A program made the translations under genes and the position numbers. Positions 32,929-42,203 of a DNA stretch of 64,000 nt are shown piece after piece. The DNA is taken from NCBI GenBank assembly GCA_013361095.1, contig JAATWA010000002.1:1-64000 (forward strand), written 5' to 3'. Source of the DNA: Pseudanabaena biceps (GTDB lineage: Bacteria > Cyanobacteriota > Cyanobacteriia > Pseudanabaenales > Pseudanabaenaceae). The notes beneath the pieces are model-generated. The model ran no database searches. It was not told the DNA's origin and was given only the letters and a program-made list of their open reading frames with translations. Positions within the stretch are counted from its first letter, which is position 1; the number at the start of each line of letters is the position of its first letter.

Positions 32929-35900
32929 ATGGAATTTAGACAGATCGACCTAAAGACTGGGCAAGAATTACCCTTACCCCCGAAAAATGTTGAGCATAGC
33001 TATCTCGAACTAAAAATTGGGAAAGACATTGATCCGAGTAAACTAGCTGTTGGCAAAATGTATGACGGCATCACCGAAAGAGACATCGAGCGATTACAAG
33101 ATCAAGACCTGTACCTAATTCTTGCCAATGGCAGAACTGCTTATTTTGGCGATCGCAAGATCGCTGAAAAAGTAAGCCAAGAAATCTTTACCAATCACAG
33201 CGATGCTGTCGCTTATGGTAGTTTGCCCGTCTCTGAAGCCAAGACTTCCATATTCAAAGAGCAAGCCAGAATCCTGATTATCGATGATGAAACCCTGAAG
33301 ATAGATTCAGCTACAGGAACTTACCAAGCTGATTGGGGAAATCAACCCATCACCTTAAGCAACGGGATTACCATCAGCGACAAAGCCAAGGGCTTAATCG
33401 CCAGCAAACTCGGTGACTGCTATAGCCTGATCTCTCCAGAACTCGCAAACCAACTGCAAGCTGAACCAAATCGCCCATTTCAATATCGCGCCGCCGTACC
33501 TGAGTGGCAGGGCGTAATCAAAGGCACTTGTCGAGCTAGTTTGCTCTGTCAAGCCCTAGAAGTCGATGGAATTATCGCCAAATCGAGCATCAAAGGCGAC
33601 AACAAAACCACGACTACAGGCATCCATGAAGTCAGCCTATTCTGGTCAAGAAAGGAAGATGCTAAATTCACCGAACAAAAACTGGGAACCCAAGCTCTCG
33701 TCTTCTTCCCTGAAGGAGTCCAAGCAGATGTACTACCAAAGCTGAAAATCAAAGCCGAACGCCTCGCTGAAGCCCAATCTGACCCGCGTAAGGTAGCGCA
33801 ACTGTATATCGAGCGTCATGAAAAGCGACAACAGCAGAGGCAAGATCAAGTCACAGATCTCGCTAACATTACACAAATCATCGAGCCAGAACTAGCACTG
33901 GAACTAGGATTAAGCCCACAAGAAAACACAACAGCCAATGAAATTGAACGTGAGACAGTAACCTCACCTAACGAAGAATACCAAGATTGGCTGTATGACA
34001 TCCTTAAAACTGACCTGATTGAAGGTGGTCATTGTCAGATCTTAGAAATGGAAGATATTGCCAAACGCTTGCGAGAATTCCTACAAAGTGAATGGCAAGA
34101 AGTTGCCACAGGAGGTGTTTACGTCCCCAGTGGTATTGCCCAGCCGCACAATCAACTCCAAGAAGGAGAAGTCAGTTTTACAGGACTACCCGATGGAGCC
34201 GAAGTTGCCATCTATCGCAGTCCCGTGGCTAATGCTGCTAACTTTGATGTATTTACGAATAACCTCACGGTTTTACGCGAATTAGATCCCGAAGCCTATA
34301 GGCAGAGAGGAGTCTGCTACCTCAATCCCAACGATGCGAAACGACTGGTCATCGACTTTGACGGCGATCGCGTAGGGATAATTCCTAGTCAGCTAACTCC
34401 CGAACAGCAAGCCAGTTCCAAGAGAACTATTGAACAATATCCGACTCTAATCCAAGAGATTATTGACAAGAATCTGCCAGAGAACAAACCAATTCAAGTC
34501 GAAAAAGAAAAGAAGATTCCCCGCGATACAGCAAATGGATTTGCCAACCTAGCCAGTGCTGCGGTCAATGCTGCCGATAACCCCACAGGCAGGGTTGCGA
34601 ATCTAGGCATGAGGCTAGAAGCCTTGCGATGGGATGCCCAATATATTCCAGAAGCTGCACGAAGCGAATACTTGCAGGACATAGGCAAACACTTCCAAAA
34701 GCTACTTGCCGAAGACAAAGAGGATAAGAAACCATTTCGCATTCTCAATGAATCGTGGCGCAACCAAATTACCGAGATTAGCCAAATCGCCAGTACCATC
34801 CCCAAACTCACCGAACTAGAAAAAGCAACTGTTGTAACCCAAGGTTTAGCCAAAACCGAGAGACTGCTGTGGCAGTTAGAAAGCCTAGCCGCCGTCAACT
34901 TACAACGTGCTGTCGATACGCCCAAAAGTGCCAGAAAAGTCAATGAAGATGAATTTCAATTCTGTCAGAAAGTCGCTAAATACAAACAAGTCGAATGGAT
35001 AAAAGACAAAGATAATAGCTATGCTTATATCGGTGCTGAAGGCATCAAAAGCAATACCCAAGACCCCGTGGGCTGGATGGTGGAGCAAGCCAACCAGATT
35101 TACAAGGAATATAGTTTGATTGGCGATCGCAACTACAATCGCTTTGACCATATCTTTCCCAAAGACAGCCATACAGCCGCAGATAGCGAATGGGCAAAGG
35201 GAGTCGCCACGCACTACAACAAGCTCATCTCCGAAGCCGCCGCAAGTCGTAGCCGTCTAGAACATGAAGAAGGGATTGCGCTTACAGCAACATCTAGCAA
35301 AGGCAACAAAATCGAAATCGTCAGTGTGATTAGCACCGACCCCGATGGCGAGTCCCCAATCTGGGAAATCGCCCGCAAAGGTGAAACTGTCGATATCCAG
35401 ATGGCAAAAAATAAAGACTGGAAGACCGAAAAACAATACCCATACAAAGCCGTAGCCCTAATCGATCAAGACAAAAGTGACGTGGGATTAATCTCCCCAG
35501 CCACCCTAGCCGCCTATGGCAAAACCATCGAAAAGGACAAAATCTTCGGCAACCTCAAACTGGAATTCCAACTAGGCATTTCCAAAAATGATGTTGACGA
35601 CAAATTTGCTGCCGCCGAGAAATATCTGGAAACCCAACGCGATGCAATTCCAGACTCTGAACGCGAACGCCGAGCTGCCGCCCTATGGCATAACAACAAC
35701 CGTGCGATCTCAGGCAAGATGTTTACGGAAGTCGTAGCCAACCGACTGCAAGATTTACAGGTTGATAAAATCAAAGTAATTGGCTTGCAGTATGAAACCA
35801 ACGAACTGAAAGATCGACAATGGCAACCGAATGAATCCCTAAATTGCAGGATGACAATCGAAGCCAATCCCCAAAGTCCTATCTATGACAAGAGGGTAAT

Positions 35901-37353
35901 ACAGGTACAGACAGGCGACCAATGGAAAAACATGGGCGTTGTCCACAACGACGCAGCCTATATGCCCATTGGTAGTCAGTTCATGGCAAATATCAATATT
36001 TCAGCCAGCAAGAAAGACGCAGACTTAGCAATCGATAGAAGTACGCTCAAACTACCTGAAGTGTGGCATGGACTATCCCCAGAGCGAGTCAAAGAAGCGG
36101 TCAATCTTGATGCTATTGTGCCGCAATTAAAAGAGGCGATCGCCAAGGCTGCTGCAAACCAACCGACAATGACCGAATTCGTGGCAAAACTTGCCGATGA
36201 GAACGTGGGTTTAAAGGCACAAGTGCAAGTAGGAGGCAGAATTAATGGGATTACCTATCTCTATGAAGGACAGGCTGTAAAAGCAAGCTTAGTCGAGATG
36301 ACTTGGAAAAATCTTGCCGCGATGGGAGTGCGATACGATCCTCAGCGAGATCGAGAAGCGCTTACCTCAGTTGCTACTGCTACCCAGAGTATTACGCAGG
36401 CAACTCCACAAGATGATTTCAAGGAAAAAGAGATTGATAAAACATCCGAACAATCAGTAAAAATTACAGGCAAACCCGTCAAGATGGTTTATCCCCTAAA
36501 GATGCATGGAGAAGTGAATTCATTGCCAGTCGATACCTGTATTGAAGCAATGCGCGGACATGGCAGAAGTCATACGACGCGGAGATATGAACCCTATGCC
36601 GCCTATGGATTTAAGGAAGGGGACATAGCGATCGCGATCGCAGGAGAGCAGAAAGTCGCCTTTAAAGTGGGTAAACAGTACAAAATCACCCCAGAAATGC
36701 TGAATGATGCAGCCTATCAACAACAATGGTCGCAGATAGAAAAACATAGCGCCAGAGAACTGACGACATTCCAAGGACATAGCAACACATGGGGAATGCA
36801 CTTTCAGCCTTTGGGAGATTATGTAGATGGAAAGATTGTGCCATTCCCGACACAACAACAATCTATCAAACTAGATCGTAATGAAGTAGCTGAAATTCAA
36901 CAACCAACGGAATGGAGTCGAACCGCCGAATATTTGGGCAAGAGTGAGAAATATATAGACCGTATTCAAGACCTTATCGCAGGTGAAAGCATTACCGAAA
37001 AAGCACAGCAAGCAATGCACAAGGATCACCAGTCATTGAGCCAGCACGTCGCTTCCCAATGGCGAGAAATCTTGGCAATCAAAAGTGACTATGTAGAATC
37101 ACAGGATGGCAAACTCGTATTTGAACGCAAGGGAAACGAAGGTAAATACCGAGCCACATGGGAACAGGACACCGATACATTGACATTGGATACTAAAGTC
37201 GTGAACCAAGATAAATTTCAATATTCACCACTGTTGGTACAGCAAGGACTTGAGATCACCCATAGCCAAGTAACCGTGAGAGATGCTCAAAATTGCGATC
37301 GCGCTCTACAGGTAATATCTGAACATCAAAAGGGAAAGCAAGAACAAAGATAG
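32929..37353 (+). CDS. Giant protein with putative double-psi beta-barrel polymerase core
   Basis: 1474 residues. IKGTCRASLLC (Lys198) and SSIKGDNK....GIH (Lys222) come first. After ~250 residues YRSPVANAANFDVF...GVCYLNPNDAKRLVIDFDGDRVGI carries DFDGD at residues 476-480. Paired barrel lysines followed by R-P...D...DxDGD is the arrangement of YonO/QDE-1-type RNA polymerases and of RNAP beta plus beta-prime. The 788-residue protein at 39742 has the same blocks. The C-terminal ~900 residues look like a multi-domain accessory region, including a possible PUA/ASCH-like module near residue 1190. Polymerase function is inference; no other family fits better to my eye. Confidence 0.55.
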   Translation: MEFRQIDLKTGQELPLPPKNVEHSYLELKIGKDIDPSKLAVGKMYDGITERDIERLQDQDLYLILANGRTAYFGDRKIAEKVSQEIFTNHSDAVAYGSLPVSEAKTSIFKEQARILIIDDETLKIDSATGTYQADWGNQPITLSNGITISDKAKGLIASKLGDCYSLISPELANQLQAEPNRPFQYRAAVPEWQGVIKGTCRASLLCQALEVDGIIAKSSIKGDNKTTTTGIHEVSLFWSRKEDAKFTEQKLGTQALVFFPEGVQADVLPKLKIKAERLAEAQSDPRKVAQLYIERHEKRQQQRQDQVTDLANITQIIEPELALELGLSPQENTTANEIERETVTSPNEEYQDWLYDILKTDLIEGGHCQILEMEDIAKRLREFLQSEWQEVATGGVYVPSGIAQPHNQLQEGEVSFTGLPDGAEVAIYRSPVANAANFDVFTNNLTVLRELDPEAYRQRGVCYLNPNDAKRLVIDFDGDRVGIIPSQLTPEQQASSKRTIEQYPTLIQEIIDKNLPENKPIQVEKEKKIPRDTANGFANLASAAVNAADNPTGRVANLGMRLEALRWDAQYIPEAARSEYLQDIGKHFQKLLAEDKEDKKPFRILNESWRNQITEISQIASTIPKLTELEKATVVTQGLAKTERLLWQLESLAAVNLQRAVDTPKSARKVNEDEFQFCQKVAKYKQVEWIKDKDNSYAYIGAEGIKSNTQDPVGWMVEQANQIYKEYSLIGDRNYNRFDHIFPKDSHTAADSEWAKGVATHYNKLISEAAASRSRLEHEEGIALTATSSKGNKIEIVSVISTDPDGESPIWEIARKGETVDIQMAKNKDWKTEKQYPYKAVALIDQDKSDVGLISPATLAAYGKTIEKDKIFGNLKLEFQLGISKNDVDDKFAAAEKYLETQRDAIPDSERERRAAALWHNNNRAISGKMFTEVVANRLQDLQVDKIKVIGLQYETNELKDRQWQPNESLNCRMTIEANPQSPIYDKRVIQVQTGDQWKNMGVVHNDAAYMPIGSQFMANINISASKKDADLAIDRSTLKLPEVWHGLSPERVKEAVNLDAIVPQLKEAIAKAAANQPTMTEFVAKLADENVGLKAQVQVGGRINGITYLYEGQAVKASLVEMTWKNLAAMGVRYDPQRDREALTSVATATQSITQATPQDDFKEKEIDKTSEQSVKITGKPVKMVYPLKMHGEVNSLPVDTCIEAMRGHGRSHTTRRYEPYAAYGFKEGDIAIAIAGEQKVAFKVGKQYKITPEMLNDAAYQQQWSQIEKHSARELTTFQGHSNTWGMHFQPLGDYVDGKIVPFPTQQQSIKLDRNEVAEIQQPTEWSRTAEYLGKSEKYIDRIQDLIAGESITEKAQQAMHKDHQSLSQHVASQWREILAIKSDYVESQDGKLVFERKGNEGKYRATWEQDTDTLTLDTKVVNQDKFQYSPLLVQQGLEITHSQVTVRDAQNCDRALQVISEHQKGKQEQR

Positions 37354-37372
37354 AAAAGCGATCTCAACAAGA

Positions 37373-37687
37373 TTAGCTAGCAGAAAGCACTTTTAGAGGT
37401 TGAATAGTTTTGAGGTCATGATTTTCAGATAGCTGAGCATGATAAAGATCCCAAGACTGTTGAAGATTCATCCAGAAATCAGCCGAAGTGGAAAAGAACC
37501 GAGCCAAGCGTAAAGCCGTGCTAGGAGTAATACCGCGACGACGATTGACAATCTCATTCACCCGTTGATAGGGAACGTGAATCGCATCAGCAAGGTCACG
37601 CTGAGATAAATTAAGCGGTAGCAGAAACTCCTCTAGCAACATTTCGCCAGGATGAGTAGGAGTGCGATGGGTTGGGATTCTTGACAT
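37373..37687 (-). CDS. higA: HigA-type antitoxin
   Basis: A 104-residue HTH protein: PTHPGEMLLEEFLLPLNLSQRDLADAIHVPYQRVNEIVNRRRGITPSTALRLARFF. This is the HigA/VapI XRE pattern. It is downstream of the HigB toxin by 29 bp on the minus strand, the inverted gene order typical of hig loci. Inserted between plus-strand backbone genes, it probably helps plasmid maintenance. Confidence 0.93.
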   Translation of the reverse strand: MSRIPTHRTPTHPGEMLLEEFLLPLNLSQRDLADAIHVPYQRVNEIVNRRRGITPSTALRLARFFSTSADFWMNLQQSWDLYHAQLSENHDLKTIQPLKVLSAS

Positions 37688-37716
37688 AATTTATTACCTT
37701 TTTATTACCTTAACTC

Positions 37717-38010
37717 TTAGTGATAATCGACAATTTCTACCTGAGAAGCACCCGCATCAGACCAAACAAAACAAATACGATACTGGTCATTAATCCGAAT
37801 ACTATGTTGACCAAGCCGATCGCCAATCAAAGATTCTAGGCGATTATTGGGAGGAGCGCGGAGGTCATCAAGGATAGTCGCCGCATTGATCTGGTCAAGT
37901 TTACGAACAGCAATGCGACTGATTGAAGCGGGACAGACTTTTCTCGCTTGCCTAGTATTTTTGCCATTAAAGACATCTTCAGTGCCTTGATTCAGAAAAG
38001 AAAGAATCAT
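37717..38010 (-). CDS. higB: HigB-type toxin (RelE superfamily)
   Basis: A 97-residue protein with LRAPPNNRLESLIGDRLGQHSIRINDQYRICFVW and the terminal VEIVDYH, the HigB pattern of a ribosome-dependent mRNA interferase. First gene of the higBA pair. Full length. Confidence 0.93.
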   Translation of the reverse strand: MILSFLNQGTEDVFNGKNTRQARKVCPASISRIAVRKLDQINAATILDDLRAPPNNRLESLIGDRLGQHSIRINDQYRICFVWSDAGASQVEIVDYH

Positions 38011-38071
38011 AAAAGCATAATAACACGGATATCATGCTATCAACTTCATGACTCATGAAAAAGCAGTAAGA

Positions 38072-38100
38072 GCGCTTACGCTTGAAGTCCGTGACGATTG
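38072..38100 (+). promoter_or_regulatory. Recurrent leader motif, copy A
   Basis: GCGCTTACGC, two bases, GAAGTCCGTGA then ATTG. About 23 bp upstream of the gene at 38123. Shares its core with copies at 39162, 52930, 60048 and 60574. Confidence 0.5.
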
Positions 38101-38122
38101 AAGAATTAGGAAAAACAATCTT

Positions 38123-38575
38123 ATGGAAGTAGCAATTAATGCATTGACAGGCAGAACACAGGCGCAGGTATTCAGATCGAAATCACGCTGTCTGAAGACG
38201 ACCAAACAGCTAATTGACCTAGCCAAATCGATGAATGCAAAAGTCACCGATTTAACAGACGGCACAAAACTATTGACCTTTCGAGATGGCACCAAGCGGA
38301 TAGTGCAGAGCCAAGACTCGACATTGGAAGCAGTGAGAGAAAGCGTCCAAGAACTGGGTGAATATCTCAGCCAACATCCCGACCAGATGTCGAAGATTGG
38401 AACAGGAGTAGTGGAAATGCTAACCATTTCTGAATATTTCGCCCAAGCCGCCATGAATCCATACACCACAGATCGGGCAAATTGTCGGCGAATTGCTGCA
38501 ACCCATCTGGAAAGCCTGCATGAAGACTTCCCCCATATCTTCTCTAAAAAAAACGAAAGAAGACAATTGAACTAA
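38123..38575 (+). CDS. Hypothetical plasmid protein
   Basis: A 150-residue soluble protein of unknown function with a basic N-terminus (TGRTQAQVFRSKSRCLKTTKQ) and a helical C-terminus (NCRRIAATHLESLHEDFPHIF). It has a copy of the recurrent leader motif upstream. Belongs to the plus-strand backbone. Confidence 0.6.
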   Translation: MEVAINALTGRTQAQVFRSKSRCLKTTKQLIDLAKSMNAKVTDLTDGTKLLTFRDGTKRIVQSQDSTLEAVRESVQELGEYLSQHPDQMSKIGTGVVEMLTISEYFAQAAMNPYTTDRANCRRIAATHLESLHEDFPHIFSKKNERRQLN

Positions 38576-38677
38576 AAATCAGTCTAGCGATCGCGCTCAA
38601 ATTCGATTGGAATAGCAAAGATCGCTAGAAACATCCCCCAGCAACATTGAACAGCATTAACCCCTATCAAGCAACCC

Positions 38678-39085
38678 ATGAAAACTCAATCATTAATCGA
38701 GATCGCAACCGAAGCGATCGTAACAATCAGCCTCATCGTATTACTGGGATTATTGACCGCACTAACCTACGCTCTACTATCATTTCTAGGGACTGAACCC
38801 ACCGATCAATCCCTTCTAACTTCTCAGGGGCAAATACCTGAAGCCACAGTCAGGAATCTAACAGCCACGAACCCATTGCTACCAGATGCAACAGAAGCTT
38901 TGCCATCGGCAAAAGTAGCACCAAACCTGAAAGCTGAAGCAAAGACTGAAATTATTGCCGAAGTCGCTACCAAGCCACTCACGAAAATGACAGTCCAAGA
39001 ACTAAGACCTTTAGCAAAAGAGCGTAAAATTCCTAACTGGCGAAAACTGAAGAAGAAAGAATTGATCTTCTACCTAACCGCCTAG
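38678..39085 (+). CDS. Membrane-anchored protein with C-terminal SAP/Rho-N-like domain
   Basis: A 135-residue protein. One strong transmembrane helix lies at residues 13-36 (VTISLIVLLGLLTALTYALL). A variable linker of about 60 residues leads to MTVQELRPLAKERKIPNWRKLKKKELIFYLTA, which has the shape of SAP, LEM or Rho-N DNA/RNA-binding modules. It could tether plasmid DNA or its replication complex to membranes. Role is inference. Confidence 0.6.
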   Translation: MKTQSLIEIATEAIVTISLIVLLGLLTALTYALLSFLGTEPTDQSLLTSQGQIPEATVRNLTATNPLLPDATEALPSAKVAPNLKAEAKTEIIAEVATKPLTKMTVQELRPLAKERKIPNWRKLKKKELIFYLTA

Positions 39086-39161
39086 GTTAAAAGAGCAAGC
39101 CCGTCAATGTAGATATCCATCAGAATGGCATCTGCATTGACAAGCATGAGAACCAAGAAGA

Positions 39162-39191
39162 ACGCTAGCGCGTAAAGTCCGTGAGCGATTG
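39162..39191 (+). promoter_or_regulatory. Recurrent leader motif, copy B
   Basis: ACGCTAGCGC, then AAAGTCCGTGA and GATTG. About 35 bp upstream of the gene at 39226 and followed by AGGAG. Confidence 0.5.
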
Positions 39192-39225
39192 TCAACCCAA
39201 AAATTAAAGTTAGGAGACTAAAAAC

Positions 39226-39666
39226 ATGGCGCGTCAACTAAGATTCGATACCCCTGAAGAACTTGCCAATAAAGTCATTGACAAACTGAGTCAAGCAGAA
39301 CTGCACGTAACCACCAGAGCATTGATTGTCCATATCAACGGACAAATCCCTGTCAAGGAACTGGAAAAGACAGTAGCAGCCAGCAATGCAGTGGTTGAAA
39401 CCAGCCGCAAACCCAAAGCCCGTAAGCCTCAAGTCAGCACAGACAAGATGTGGCTATATCAAGCGAAGAAAGGTTGGGCTTTGGCGAACATCAACCTGCC
39501 GATTGAGAAGGTGACTCAACGCTTGCAGAACCATTATGGCTGCAAGATTCTGGCAACCAAGGATGGAAAGATAAACTTTCTACCATCAAAGCCAAACACC
39601 ATTGACGAACTGCAAAAGAATGGATTTGTCGTTTATCGTCAAGACCTAAACAGGAAAGTCGCTTAA
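39226..39666 (+). CDS. Hypothetical protein with HYGC-type C-terminal domain
   Basis: A 146-residue protein. The C-terminal ~70 residues (VTQRLQNHYGCKILATKDGKINFLPSKPNTIDELQKNG) are repeated as a stand-alone gene at 52970 (RLKDHYGCEILE...FLPSKAGTIQQMLASG). The N-terminal half is a helical region. It precedes the 788-residue polymerase-like gene by 75 bp, separated by a hairpin. Function unknown. Confidence 0.6.
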   Translation: MARQLRFDTPEELANKVIDKLSQAELHVTTRALIVHINGQIPVKELEKTVAASNAVVETSRKPKARKPQVSTDKMWLYQAKKGWALANINLPIEKVTQRLQNHYGCKILATKDGKINFLPSKPNTIDELQKNGFVVYRQDLNRKVA

Positions 39667-39689
39667 TCTATCCACAACTGAAAACCTAA

Positions 39690-39717
39690 AGCACCTAGAT
39701 CTGACGATCTAGGTGCT
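39690..39717 (+). terminator. Hairpin upstream of the 788-residue gene
   Basis: GCACCTAGATC (39691-39701) pairs with GATCTAGGTGC (39706-39716), extended by an A-T pair. No clear T-run, so either a weak terminator or an mRNA-stability stem. Confidence 0.5.
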
Positions 39718-39741
39718 AAATTACTTTGAGCGTAAAAATAA

Positions 39742-42108
39742 ATGCTAACAATCGCCAAAACCAACCTCGCTACAGGTGAGATCGTCGATAACGAGATCCA
39801 ATTTCGGGACACCTTGCTCGAAGCCTTACATCCAGACATCAACCTCAGCATCGGCAACATTTCTACCTACTTGCAAAAGATCGCCAAAGCCGAAAGCATC
39901 GCTAAAACCAGCAAATCTGCTAGCAAGCGCAGTACTGCCGCTAAAAGCATTGCACCCCTAAAGAAGCAAGCGATCGCTGCCTTAAGCAAAGGGATAGACA
40001 AATACCAACTAGCAGGAGCGTCGGGAGCGAGAAAGCACGGAGACTTCTTCTTCAGCCAAGGACTAAACCCCTTCGCCACCTATTTCCCCAGCGCGATGGG
40101 ACAAATCAACTACGGCTCCATCCTGATGACTGAATGCCTGAAGATCTATGGCATCGAACGAGTAACCATTCTCATCGTTCAAGATAAAGAACATCGTACT
40201 GATGACTGTCACGGCAAAATCAGCCATGAATTTCTAAACCAACTGCGCCAAAGCGAAGATTTTGTCATCCCCGCCAACACGCCATTCCAGTTCCGGGCAG
40301 GAATTGCCAATCAATGGGTCGCTAAAGGAACATTGCAGCTCAGCCTAAATTGTCTAAAAGGAATCGACCTAATTCTGCCACTATCATGTTTTAAAGGACA
40401 TAAACCAGCATTAGGTATTCACAAATTAGCTAACCTAAAACTAGGAATCGTCAACTTTGCTCAAAAGCGGCGAGTCAAAACCTCCTATACCGTCTGGCAA
40501 TGGTTTAGCCAGCAAGCGATCGCCCAAGATGTGTTACCAACCACCCAACAGAAAGCGGAAACCCTAGTCGCCGCCCAGTCAGATATCAAACAACTCTGCC
40601 AACTGGTACAAACAGAGCAATGGGTCAAAGTAGACGATCCAGAAGAAGCAAGTAACGAAGAAGAAGCCGACGGCAAAATCCTATCGGAAATCCTCAAACA
40701 TGACATTCATGGACAACTGCTAGAACATCCCTATGTAGTGCGAAAGATCGAAGACCTAGTAAGACGACGTTGGTTAACCCTAGCTACCAGTGGTGGTATC
40801 AATTTCTCCAGTTTCATGGCTCAACCCTGCCCCGAACTAGGAGAACTAGAAATGTGCATCCCTGAAATGCCCGAAGGCGAATATGTAGGATTTCGCTATC
40901 CCATCCGCGATCGCAACGACCTACAGATTTGGACAAACAAGCACATCAAAGGACTAAACCAACAGGGAACCATGTATGTCAACCCAGACATCGCCCGTGA
41001 CTATTGTGGCATGGACTTTGACGGTGACACCTTCTGCGTGAAATCAGTTAAGAAACTACCTGAAATCGCCAAAGAAATCCGTCAACACCATCTCAAGCCC
41101 ACCACTTACAAACCCGACAAAGTACCAGTGCAAGGCACATTAGCCGAAGTCGCCCTCAGATCCACGGAAAACCAAATTGGACTGATCACCTATTACCTAG
41201 CCACCGCATGGGCAACAGGTAATCATCAATACATTGGAGGCTTAGCCCAAGAAGTCCAAGTTGCCGTAGATCGGCTCAAATCCGACCTCAGCCACGACCA
41301 AACCTTTCTCGATGAAGTCGGCAAAAGCTTACCGAAACTAGATTGGCTAATTGACCGCAAGCGTCAAGGAGTTTATGGCAGTTACTACGATGCTAAGCAG
41401 AGATGCAAACAGCCCGCCCGAGCAATGGAAGCCAACGGCGAATACAACGACGCAATCTCTCTACTGATTCAGTCAGTAAACGCGATTTGGCAACCCGTAG
41501 ATCTACATGAGAGAACCCTGCTCGAATTCCGCGAACTATTTGTCAAACCGAACGAAACCCTCTACAAAAGAGCGATCGCCCGACGCGATGAATATACCAG
41601 CAAGATCAGGGAAGCAATGAAACTATCAAGCGATCGGGAATCCCGCAAGAAAATCCTGAGAGCTGCGGTTCAATGGGCAAAAGCACTAGGCGAGAAATTA
41701 CGGGAGAAAAGCGAGAAAACCGCCCAAACTTGTAGTGCCGCCATGTGGCAAGCCAGTCACAACGGCGATCATGGAACCGCAAGCGTAGTCTTCAATATGT
41801 TTCTACCAGAGATCTGCGATCGCCTGCATGACAACCAACTGATGCGACTACAAATCGTAGGAGCGCAGTATGGAGAACTTGCATCAACCAAATGGACAGG
41901 AAATGGAGAACATGCCTGCATCCCCATTGTCGTATCTCAACGTCAAGAAGATGGCAGATATCAGATAGAAGTCATCCGTAAAAGCAGGAAAAAGCCATAC
42001 CTGCTGGGACTAGTCGCCAAAGACTCCGCCAAAGTATTGGTGGGTGAATACACAGCCTCACTGACTACGCAGCAAAAGACCATAGTTTGCGAACTAGTTG
42101 CTGCTTAG
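39742..42108 (+). CDS. Putative double-psi beta-barrel polymerase, compact form
   Basis: 788 residues. WVAKGTLQLSLNCLKG (Lys195), SCFKGHKPALGIH (Lys218 and Lys221) and YCGMDFDGDTFCV (DFDGD at 425-429) line up with the same blocks of the 1474-residue protein, with RYPIRDRNDLQIWTN...GTMYVNPDIA between. This is the two-barrel arrangement of single-chain YonO/RdRp-type polymerases. A conserved ENQIGLITYY block follows DFDGD. Separate from the giant protein yet homologous, so the pair may act on different templates or one may be regulatory. Functional claim is inference. Confidence 0.55.
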   Translation: MLTIAKTNLATGEIVDNEIQFRDTLLEALHPDINLSIGNISTYLQKIAKAESIAKTSKSASKRSTAAKSIAPLKKQAIAALSKGIDKYQLAGASGARKHGDFFFSQGLNPFATYFPSAMGQINYGSILMTECLKIYGIERVTILIVQDKEHRTDDCHGKISHEFLNQLRQSEDFVIPANTPFQFRAGIANQWVAKGTLQLSLNCLKGIDLILPLSCFKGHKPALGIHKLANLKLGIVNFAQKRRVKTSYTVWQWFSQQAIAQDVLPTTQQKAETLVAAQSDIKQLCQLVQTEQWVKVDDPEEASNEEEADGKILSEILKHDIHGQLLEHPYVVRKIEDLVRRRWLTLATSGGINFSSFMAQPCPELGELEMCIPEMPEGEYVGFRYPIRDRNDLQIWTNKHIKGLNQQGTMYVNPDIARDYCGMDFDGDTFCVKSVKKLPEIAKEIRQHHLKPTTYKPDKVPVQGTLAEVALRSTENQIGLITYYLATAWATGNHQYIGGLAQEVQVAVDRLKSDLSHDQTFLDEVGKSLPKLDWLIDRKRQGVYGSYYDAKQRCKQPARAMEANGEYNDAISLLIQSVNAIWQPVDLHERTLLEFRELFVKPNETLYKRAIARRDEYTSKIREAMKLSSDRESRKKILRAAVQWAKALGEKLREKSEKTAQTCSAAMWQASHNGDHGTASVVFNMFLPEICDRLHDNQLMRLQIVGAQYGELASTKWTGNGEHACIPIVVSQRQEDGRYQIEVIRKSRKKPYLLGLVAKDSAKVLVGEYTASLTTQQKTIVCELVAA

Positions 42109-42111
42109 AAA

Positions 42112-42142
42112 TCAAGGAGATAAAGCCGCTTTATCTCCTTGA
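42112..42142 (+). terminator. 14-bp hairpin after the 788-residue gene
   Basis: TCAAGGAGATAAAG (42112-42125), CCG, CTTTATCTCCTTGA (42129-42142). It lies 4 bp beyond the stop codon; no strong T-run. Confidence 0.6.
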
Positions 42143-42203
42143 CTATCTATCTTCTAAAGAAAAAGAAGTTGTCAGTCCAAAAACTTTGCTAAACTGAGCA
42201 GAT

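Noticed and set aside
34494..34943. Long minus-strand open frame within the 1474-residue gene
   Set aside because: Antisense shadow; Ser/Leu-rich composition and no ribosome site, while the plus frame is continuous and has conserved motifs.
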